Positions 54,548 to 62,289 of a DNA stretch of 64,000 nt are shown here, piece after piece. The position numbers and the translations under genes are program-made. A model generated the notes under the pieces. The model had not been told where the DNA came from and searched no databases. It saw nothing but the letters and a program-made list of their open reading frames with translations. Each line of letters starts with the position of its first letter. The stretch's first letter is position 1. The stretch lies in NCBI RefSeq assembly GCF_029227915.1, contig NC_079885.1, positions 17,743,001-17,807,000 of the forward strand. The letters are read 5' to 3'. Source of the DNA: Hydractinia symbiolongicarpus (Eukaryota > Cnidaria > Hydrozoa > Anthoathecata > Hydractiniidae).

Positions 54548-55312
54548 CTAACCAAGCCTAAAATGCCTGACTCTCTCCGGGTTGCAGCAGATACAGCCAC
54601 GTTCTCGAAGCCAATTATAGTGAACAATTGAATTGGGGGTTTCGGCCAATACTATGATCTCACTAATCAACAAGCTTATTACGTATTTTTTGTGCTACAT
54701 ACCCCTGTTGCCCACAGATCGCAAAGTATGGCCAGGAATCATCATTATTCTTTTGAATTATTACCATACTGTTGCCGGGATCTTCGAGGTGGGGCACGGC
54801 ACGTTGCTGCAGCTCCTCAATTTCATTCCCCAATACCATGAGCTTGCTATCTCTGTCCTCAATTTCATCATTTAGGAAAGCAAGGGCCCCATCCTTCTCA
54901 ATAATGGTTTCCTGCAATTTTTCCACCCCCTTCCCGGATAACCATTTTGTCAATGCCACAGCCTTGGGCTTTCTCGATCTTACGGTAATTTCGAGGGCCC
55001 CGTCCAATGTGACGAATATATCATGCTTTTTCTTCTCTCCTCCTAGCGTACCCGGGAGGGTGTATTCACTACATACGCCCAGCATGCCTTCTATATCTCC
55101 CCTTGATATTGTCATATGACGACTAAGGCCATACTGCCAGCATTTTGAATACACATAAATCTCTCGAGGTCTGCCCTTTTAAACAGGGGCTGGTTTTGTT
55201 TATCGAACAAGGTCTCAGTGGCTCCTGCGGGTATTGCGTTGAAAAAGACGATGCCTGGCCGGAGGATTTCATCCTGCTCAATCCAAAATTTTACAACCTC
55301 TGGGGTGCTCAA
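54548..55312 (-). pseudogene. BRO-like protein with C-terminal GIY-YIG/DUF3627-like region, frameshifted
   Basis: From ATG 55312: MSTPEVVKFWIEQDEILRPG, QNQPLFKRADLERFMCIQN, then a frame change to the open part 54663-55154 with HDIFVTLDGALEITVRSRKP and KAVALTKWLSGKGVEKLQET, a coiled coil, a PHLEDPGNSMVIIQKN turn, and after a last frameshift EIIVLAETPNSIVHYNWLRE...CNPERVRHF. The BRO-N core (baculovirus repeated ORF family, DNA-binding) is clear from the VTLDGALEI and KWL-x(5)-VEKLQE patterns. Such proteins are shared by baculoviruses, NCLDVs and phages and may regulate replication. It starts within the 3' end of the ATPase gene. Confidence 0.72.
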
Positions 55313-55868
55313 GTCTTACGTATAGACATGCATGCCTAGATTTTTTCAGCTCGGCCTTAATATGATTCCAGTTGTGTATGATATTAGTTTCCTTGTCTAT
55401 CATCCTCATATCTGAGCGCTCATTAGGTACCATAAAAACAGGACTTTTTTCTGTCTCCTCAGTTTTTTTGGCAGGGCTGTATATGACTGCGTGAGTAGCC
55501 ACAAGCTATGCCTTCTATGCCTTTCTGAAATAGCTAATTCAAGCAAGGGCTGCCTTTTTTATCGAGATCCTCGTTGGCAATTACGTCATCCACAACGAAA
55601 AAACTGTCCTCGCCACCCAGTAACGACGACAATTTTGCTACCCATTCGAAAGTTGGTCCCCGGGATCTATCAGAAATACATGGGGGGCTTTCCAAAGCGA
55701 GAACCTTTCAAGATAAGATTTATTCCACCGCATAGTCGGGCAAAGTATCGTTATATTGTGGAAGTGTCCCTGGTATTCATTTTCCAGGAGATTCAGTACA
55801 CGTTGTGTTTTTCCACAAGAAGACGGGCCGGTGAAGATCGCCGTATATGGATCTATTACGACATCCAT
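55278..55868 (-). pseudogene. FtsK/HerA-type genome-packaging ATPase, frameshifted
   Basis: The start MDVVIDPYTAIFTGPSSCGKT contains the Walker A loop (GPSSCGKT, residues about 14-21). The next frame gives GGEDSFFVVDDVI (Walker B) and RRHSLWLLTQSYT (sensor motif, the usual polar residue after a hydrophobic strand). The last frame gives PNERSDMRMIDKE and CLYVRLEHPRG (C-terminal signature). One break fits loss of an A in an A run at about 55560. In Polintons and related viruses this ATPase pumps DNA into preformed capsids. It lies 3 bp downstream of the zinc-ribbon gene. Confidence 0.85.
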
Positions 55869-55871
55869 TTA

Positions 55872-56404
55872 CTAATAACTCCACTTCCGATTATGAACCC
55901 TGGGATATGCGCCGGCACATGTAGAGCATATTAACACACCTCCGGGCTTGTTTTGCAATGACCCTCGACAGGCAGGGCAGAGCTTAGTCCCCCGAGCCTT
56001 GTATTTGAGGAGTGGTGTAGCGAATCTTAATTTTCCCTGCAAGCATCTTAATACATTGCGATACCTTTCAACAAGCCTTGCCTTCTCCGGGCTATCCTCG
56101 ATGAGTTCGATATATTGGGGTATAGTGTTGTATGCTAATAGATCATCTAAAATCATGTAGTTGTCATCCTGTTTAGCATCCCGAATTTCTCTATCAATGG
56201 CAATGGGGTCTATTTTAACGTCTTCGATGGCCCTATTTTTAGGAGTCGCCTGCCTTTCCTTCGCCTTAGCCAGGCAAGCCAAGCAGGTCTTGGTCCGACT
56301 ATTGCCCCTGACCTTGAACTTGTGTATGGGTAATAGCTGTTTACATACTCGACAACATTTGATGTCCGCTATTTTATTGCTTCCGGGGAACTATTCAGAG
56401 ACAT
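55872..56404 (-). pseudogene. Two-zinc-ribbon protein, one frameshift near the start
   Basis: ATG 56404 reads MSLNSSPEAIK and then loses frame in an A run. The continuing frame gives CCRVCKQLLPIHKF...KTCLACLAKAKER (treble-clef/HNH-like Cys box), an acidic helical middle (YMILDDLLAYNTIPQYIELI), and a C-terminal CPACRGSL...LICSTCAGAYP zinc ribbon. The combination could fit a late transcription factor or nuclease accessory protein; I cannot decide. Confidence 0.6.
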
Positions 56405-56412
56405 ATTTTAGC

Positions 56413-56730
56413 CTACAGCACCTGATTCCCGGATGTTATAGCATTTTGTGCCTTTTGCAATGCATTTGTGACGTCGGCAAGTGTTGGGCGATTGAACGTT
56501 TCATCGTATCTAAAGCGTACCTTATTATTCACGTGCGTTTTGTAATTCTCCCAGTTATAGCCTTCATTAAATTGGGCCTTAGTACGGTCTAGTAACAAAA
56601 TTATTAGTTCATGTAAGGGTTGCATATAGATGCGGCGTTTGGCATTGGCTTTTGATACCCTCCCAAGATCAAAGCATAGAATGCAACTTTTTGTAGTTTG
56701 CCCCTTGCCCTTTGACTTGAACTGGTTCAA
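56413..56730 (-). CDS. Small Polinton protein of unknown function, 105 aa
   Basis: Starts MNQFKSKGKGQTTKSCILCF, basic at the N-terminus with a CxxC pair. The remainder is helical (MQPLHELIILLLDRTKAQFN) with LADVTNALQKAQNAI at the end. It stops 9 bp before the zinc-ribbon start, consistent with a compact gene block. No family recognised. Confidence 0.45.
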   Translation of the reverse strand: MNQFKSKGKGQTTKSCILCFDLGRVSKANAKRRIYMQPLHELIILLLDRTKAQFNEGYNWENYKTHVNNKVRFRYDETFNRPTLADVTNALQKAQNAITSGNQVL

Positions 56731-56752
56731 TGGTAGGAATTTTTGGCATTCA

Positions 56753-56775
56753 CATTAATTTTGGAGCTATTAATG
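56753..56775. terminator. Hairpin at the end of the 81-aa gene
   Basis: Arms CATTAAT/ATTAATG (56753-56759, 56769-56775) overlap the stop codon at 56770. Confidence 0.35.
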
Positions 56776-57015
56776 ATTTTTTGTACCTTGTTTTATCGCA
56801 TATTCGTCGAACAGTATCGCCGCACTCATATACCCGGCTAGTTTCAGACCATCTTCCAAATCCATTTTAGCCCCGGGCCTGGAGACCCCTAGGGCCTTTT
56901 TTCCTCCCATAGCAATCACAATTGTGTACGACACGAATCTGATAGACTCCCATAATGCATCGATTATCATGGTTTCCTTCGGTCCCATGTTTTCATCATG
57001 TTTGCTTGTTGCCAT
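56770..57015 (-). CDS. Small conserved Polinton protein, 81 aa
   Basis: MATSKHDENMGPKETMIIDA, then SIRFVSYTIVIAMGGKKALG, and GLKLAGYMSAAILFDEYA at the C-terminus: two moderately hydrophobic segments suggest membrane association. It overlaps the upstream gene by 49 bp in a different frame. Function unknown. Confidence 0.5.
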   Translation of the reverse strand: MATSKHDENMGPKETMIIDALWESIRFVSYTIVIAMGGKKALGVSRPGAKMDLEDGLKLAGYMSAAILFDEYAIKQGTKNH

Positions 57016-57386
57016 TCATTAAATTCAGTTATTTTTAGCAAAATTCGTTGCATGCTTGGGATAGGCTGGGCTTTGCTTTGTTTGGGCTCCGGATTAGCCG
57101 CAGGCTTGTTGGTTTCATTTTTGCCTCTGCCAAGCATATACCAGGCACCCACTCCCACAGCAACCACAGCTAAAGCCCCAACTCCATAGATGTGGACACT
57201 TCCCATTGACTTGCTAGAACCTGCCGCAGGTTCTTTATCATCCTGTGAAGGTTCTTTGTCCACGTTCTTCTGCAAGTTAGCCTTGTTCTTGCGGTTCCAT
57301 TCCGCAAACCTCTTGCTTGCGGCTACAAGACCCTCGTTCTTCTTGGTTATGACCCTCTCCTCTTGTTTTTGTTCAACTTCGCTCAT
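56967..57386 (-). CDS. Single-pass membrane protein with basic N-terminus, 139 aa
   Basis: A charged N-terminal half (EQKQEERVITKKNEG, FAEWNRKNKANLQKN) is followed by the helix GVGALAVVAVGVGAWYMLG (about residues 70-88) and a Pro/Lys-rich tail. TATAAATAAA lies immediately upstream of the ATG. A structural or membrane-anchored virion component is plausible. Confidence 0.5.
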   Translation of the reverse strand: MSEVEQKQEERVITKKNEGLVAASKRFAEWNRKNKANLQKNVDKEPSQDDKEPAAGSSKSMGSVHIYGVGALAVVAVGVGAWYMLGRGKNETNKPAANPEPKQSKAQPIPSMQRILLKITEFNEWQQANMMKTWDRRKP

Positions 57387-57396
57387 TTTATTTATA
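57387..57396 (-). promoter_or_regulatory. TATAAATAAA motif directly before ATG 57386
   Basis: The motif abuts the start codon, as for other Polinton B genes. Confidence 0.45.
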
Positions 57397-57879
57397 GTGC
57401 CGTCTCCGCCGTATCCACCTCCTTCGCCATCTCCTTCTGTTTGTTTTTACCCATGTGTCTGGCTGTATGGCCTGCCACAAGCAGCGGGGCTAGGTATCTC
57501 CCAATAGTGCAGTACACGAGGATCCCTAGATCGGTCATGGAGTCCCGAATAATTGGATCCCTGCGCAATTCGTCAACACTGTCGATATCCACTATATTTT
57601 CAATCATGCTAGCATAGAGGCTGATAACATGGGTAGACATTGCCCTGGCCGTCTTTTCCCCTTTTTCGTGGAGTTCTCGTTGAAGGTACTTGGTATGTAC
57701 CTTATCGATGGCCTCCTCCGGAGCTTTATCAACAAAGCCTTCCGTACACTTCCTTGGCAAAAGATGCCCTTACCTTTGCGTAGGGCATCTTTTATAATTT
57801 GACGCTTATCAATGGGCTTCTCAATATTTTTATATTCTGCGGAGGCATTGTCGAATACTTGTGCAATATTAGATGACAT
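57392..57879 (-). pseudogene. Conserved helical Polinton protein, one frameshift
   Basis: ATG 57879 (MSSNIAQVFDNASAEYK, KRQIIKDALRKGKGIF), then a frame change near 57750 to GFVDKAPEEAIDKVHTKYLQ, ELHEKGEKTARAMSTHVISLY and DPIIRDSMTDLGILVYCTIG. The upstream in-frame ATG at 57963 would add a hydrophobic segment (LCIAILLPYAMMAYILF) that may instead be a separate tiny membrane gene or leader; the TATAATAAAG motif right before 57879 favours 57879. The family recurs in Polintons; function unknown. Confidence 0.6.
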
Positions 57880-57889
57880 CTTTATTATA
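57880..57889 (-). promoter_or_regulatory. TATAATAAAG motif directly before ATG 57879
   Basis: The motif abuts the start codon and was used here to choose the start. Confidence 0.55.
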
Positions 57890-57965
57890 CGTCGATATCT
57901 AAAGAGTATATAAGCCATCATGGCATATGGCAGGAGTATAGCAATACATAAACACCCTTCCATTC

Positions 57966-60900
57966 TTATTCCCCTGTAGACGCTAGGCGGTAATGGTCTC
58001 TTGCAAGTGTTGTCATCTGGTCCGGTTGTACGATACGTTTATCGTCTGCCCTGTTGAGTGCCAACTTCAATACTTCTTGGGTATACACCTTATGACCTTT
58101 ATTTTGGATCAAGATCTGGCTTTTGTATATGTCAACGCCCTCCTCCAGACATCGTCGATAGTCTTCGAAGGTTATCGACTTCTTCCTCTTGACGCCCTTG
58201 GCTTTTCGATCGCCGCCTTCCTTGGTGAGACTCTTGTACGCATAGAGTTTTGCCCTCAACGTAATGAACTCCGTCATGACCTTCCAACCTAATTCATCCT
58301 TCATCAAGCCCACCACCTTCTTGTTTTTTTCCTATTGGGAGGGGCCTTCCATCATCGGGATTATACGCGCTCGTATCGAAGCGTGCCTCAACATCGTTGG
58401 CTATATCCTTGTAAAAGTCGTTGGTTCGAATGTAATATACCAACGATTCCGTGTCCATGTAACAGAGTTGGAGCTTGCTACCATATTTGGGCTGCATGTA
58501 GTCATAATGGAACTCATACATCACCATTTTTGACATGTCCAGGATGGCCTGGCCTACATACACCGGCTTATTCATCTTGACCTTAGTTTTGCCCATCTCA
58601 ACACCTAGGAGGTGCTTGCTAAACCTGTTTACACCTTTGAAGTTCGGTTTCCTCACAAGTTTCGTGTACTTCTTCTCCTTGGTGACCAGTTGGATGTTGC
58701 AGTGATTCCGGATATTCTCCATCGTCTTACCGAATACACTTAAATTCATGAGTTTATAGAAATCCTTTGCGAACTCATTTTTGGCAGCCGTTCTCAGCCT
58801 CGTGTTGTGATTGATATATCCCTTCAACCATGCCTTTTTATTGAATCGGATGACCCTGCGCACTTGCTTGAGCTCAAGCCCATGTTTTATAGCTTCGTGA
58901 AGGGCTCTTATATGGACCACGTATTTGCGCTTGTTTTCCAAATTCAGCACCAATTTCTCGACCTTGTGTACCGTCCTGCGTTCAGGTAGGAACGGCAGCT
59001 CGTTATGTTTGTCGTGTAGTCCCTCCGGGTAGTCAGTATCTACCTCTAAGATGTACCCATGTTTATTATCCTCAACGAACTTTCCGATCCGCCTTTCCGT
59101 GAATGCCTCGACGTTTGATACCGATTTGAAGCCGTCCGTTGGCAAGTCTTGGCGCATCGTCCAGCCATATAGGTTGTTGGCATCGAGATACTGCAGGTAG
59201 GAGAATTCAACCTCCGAATCGTACTGGTCTCCCATGTACTTATTATTAGCCTTGGCATATCGATGCACAGCCTGTGTTATGCCTCCCCGGATACCTTTCT
59301 CAAACATGGGGAGCATATCGGGATCTGTAAGGAGCTCTAGCCTTATACCTGTAAATTTCAGGGCAGCCTTCCATGCCAGGCCGTTTGCGGAGTAGAAATG
59401 AGCAGGATCAAGGCTGTAATTGTCCAAGCAGACGCCCCGAAATGTCTCGAAGACGCCGGCCAATAGCAGGACGTCTATGGTCAGGTAGATATCATGGTAG
59501 TCCCCCATTGTGACGTTATTACCCTCTGGGGTAATGACATCCCATACCTCTTTTGCGTATGCATAGTCATTGTCGCTTATCTCCTTCATACTAAGTGTAC
59601 TGTAGAAGGCCTTCTTGGGGGGGTAGCTCCGACTTCTCAAATCGCTTCCATCCATCCATGTACTCATAGGGGTACACGCCCTTTCTCAACATCAGCCCGA
59701 AGACATCATCCTTGTCGATGAATTTGGCCATGGATGGTACGTTTGCCTTTACCCGATCCCGATTAAGCTGCTTTGTGGTACCCGAGTCGCAATTTTTACA
59801 CCAGAACTTTGCAATGTATTCGGCGTCTATGCTCTGGAATTCTAGGCAGGTATCTGCACATTGCTTACATTTAATACCTATGGCGATTTTTCCAATGAGG
59901 TTGCTTGCCAATTTGTCCAGTGATGATAGCATGAATCGACAACTATCGATAAACCTGATTTCGATTGTCTTGTACTTCTCTCCATCGCCATATCCTCCAA
60001 GGGGTACCTTGATTTTCACGTTGAAGCTTATATATTTTTCCGTGTTTTCGACAATACAACCAATTTTCTCGGGGATGTGGCCGGGTATCTTGTATTTGAG
60101 GTTGCATATTGCGTGCGCTGCGCCTCTATACAGACCTGTATAGTGGCAGTGGTCCCTGACTTTACGGTTATTCTCATAGTTATCAAAGGTTTTCAGGCAG
60201 ATGACAGTGCGTGGCCTCATCATGTTCCCTTTTTAGGACCTCTGTTAGTTTGGTCATGGGTTGCTGAGGGTATGTATTATACAGTCTTTTCACCCCATCC
60301 TCCAGGTGGTTCACAAACTTCGTCACACAGTCCTCACCCCTATAGACTGTTAGTGGATCCGGTACATCTCTATAAGCAAAGGTACTATAGGTGCACCAAC
60401 CGGATGGTACATGCTTGCTTAACCTTTTAGTCTTGGTGTCCCTTGCATCTTCTACCGGGACCAGCAAACTCTCGAAATCTGCATAGATGGCAAAGGGTAC
60501 CTTGAATTGCTGCTGCCCATCTCTATAGTATTTTTCAGCCTCCGTTGGCATCGTAATCTTGACTGCCACGTGATCGATGCATAACCTATAATGCTTGTCC
60601 CTCGAATTAGTCGTGGGAAAACCCTGTAGACAGTTCAGGCAGAAGTGTATTGAGTTCCTATTCCTTGAGATCTCCTTGCCCAGGAGCCTCGATAGACTTT
60701 TGACTGCCGTATAGTGGTTCTTTTTATCATCTGTGATGTACAATAGAGTCACCACCTTGGTACGCCCGTTGTGCAACGATCGACGTAGGATGTTGATCCT
60801 CTTTCCCGTTATATACAGAACATTCACCGCAATGTTGGGATTATTAGCCTCAAATTTGTAGATGCTTTTGATACTTGTTGGGTACTCTATACCCTCCCAA

Positions 60901-61996
60901 TTACAAAGGCCTACGTAGGGTTTCATCTGAGAAACTCTATTTGGGTTCTTCCCTATCTCCTCATGATGGAGTGATGCTATAATGGTCCATTTGAAACACT
61001 CCTCGTCCTCATTCACTAGATTAATGACAGCCTTCTTGGATGCTACCCATTTGGGTGGAGAGATGTACTATGAGCCTCTTGTCAGGCGTAGCTTGTGGAG
61101 GTCCACATCAAGATATAGGATTTGAGATATTCTGAAGCCGCTTTGGGGTTACGCTGGATTTTCCACATGTGTTTTAACCTGGGCAAATATGATGGATAGG
61201 ATGTCATCTACGCCGTTACCCTGAAATACTGAGGTCATATTGCTATGAAAGACCTTTTTCACTTCGATATACTCCTCACCATTAGCCCCCTCTATATTTG
61301 TTGGTTTTTTCCACATTATCCATAGCGACAGCTGTACCTTCGCTGATCCCATATCTTCTACCTGCCCCTCAACTAAGGTTTTCACGTTTGGCCTCACCAT
61401 CCCGATATACCCATCAACATTGGCATTTCCTATACCGGGAATTCGGAAACTTCGGAGGGTCCTATGGTGAGCATGCTTATGCTCGTGTGGTGTACAATCT
61501 TTCCCTGGTTGTTCATATATATAGTCTTCCTTGGCCTCTTTTTCTACTTCGTCATGAAGTGTAGGCCTTGTATTCGTTGCCCTGCGATAGAACTCCATCA
61601 CCCCTCGTTTGAATTTTACATAATTACTTCTTTTATTGGCTTTGGAATGGCATCAACCAGCCAGTTGTACCATTCCTGCATCTTATCCCTTACAACGGAA
61701 CGATTCTTCGACAGCTCCTGTTTCTCGAAGACGTCCATCTCGGATGGGAGCAATACCCAGTTATGCCATTCCCCGATTTTACCCCCTATAGGACGGACCT
61801 TCGCCATCTCCTGTATCTCAAAGATATCCATATCCCCCGGTACTATAGGCTTGGCCGGTTGTTTAGGTGGCCTTGGGGCGTATTGTGGTACATCCTCCAA
61901 TAAGGCAACCAAATTAGCCTTACGTAGCCTATAATACCCTTTAAGTCCACGACCTTTTGCGATATCACGTAATTCTTTGACAGTATGTCTATCCAT
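57966..61996 (-). pseudogene. polB: Protein-primed DNA polymerase B of Polinton B with N-terminal SAP domain
   Basis: About 1340 codons across six frames. SAP module (TVKELRDIAKGRGLKGYYRL, residues 4-33); zinc-finger-like CLNCLQGF; exonuclease I motif FAIYADFESLL; HNH-like RDHCHYTGLYRGAAH. The exonuclease II block present in Polinton A (FHNLSGYDAHLF) is deleted in frame. A Cys-rich insertion follows (KCKQCADTC...WCKNCDSG). Polymerase motif A is QYLDANNLYGW, motif B KLMNLSVFGKTMENIR, motif C CYMDTESLVYY; the C-terminal tail is MKDELGWKVMTEFITLR...KSITFEDYRRCL (57966-58316). There are two substitution-type stops near 61150 (TTA to TAA; a TAG) and frame breaks at about 61610, 60200, 59630 (in a G run) and 58305. 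It would replicate the element from a terminal protein; dead here. Confidence 0.92.
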
Positions 61997-62289
61997 TATC
62001 TTTATTATATAGAATTTTTTGTTTGTCGGAGGATTTCATTCTGCTCGACAAACGCAGTTATTTCCCTTAAGGGAATTTCCCTATCATACGGCAATTTTGT
62101 AATGGGAATTTCCCCTGTATATGCGTTGATTATTATGGTGGTGTTGTGACGTCATCTGTAGTGAATATTAGGTCTTATGTAGATTAATATGAAATTGTAT
62201 CGGATGGTGCTGGATTAATAGGGACTGTTCTGTGACGTCATTGCTGTACGCGCACGTGGCTGTGTCAGAAGTAACATTTCCCTATCTCT
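61997..62289. repeat. Right terminal inverted repeat of Polinton B
   Basis: It matches the left TIR inverted. It contains TGACGTCA at 62147-62154 and 62233-62240, and GGGAATTTCCC at 62071-62081 and 62104-62114. The end is ...CCCTATCTCT followed by ACAAT. Confidence 0.92.
62000..62011 (-). promoter_or_regulatory. TATATAATAAAG motif before the polymerase start
   Basis: It ends 3 nt before ATG 61996 and mirrors the motif at 42354-42365. Confidence 0.55.

Larger units (their letters stand above)
42075..62289. mobile_element. Polinton/Maverick B: end-to-end, decayed, with nested LINE and MITE
   Basis: Both ends start AGAGATAGGGAAATGTTACT (right end inverted) and are flanked by the direct repeat ACAAT (42070-42074, 62290-62294); Maverick insertions make 5-6-bp duplications. 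The element is 20.2 kb, of which about 4.6 kb (43.34-47.95) is later insertion. It encodes the core Polinton set: protein-primed polymerase B, retroviral-type integrase, packaging ATPase and major capsid protein, plus several membrane and coiled-coil proteins. The adenain-like maturation protease of most Polintons was not found. The genes lie in alternating blocks with convergent 3' ends carrying hairpins. Nonsense and frameshift damage in most genes shows it is not functional. Confidence 0.95.

Noticed and set aside
59712-60143. Plus-strand 143-codon frame opposite the polymerase
   Set aside because: The minus strand carries conserved polymerase residues here; the plus frame is antisense.
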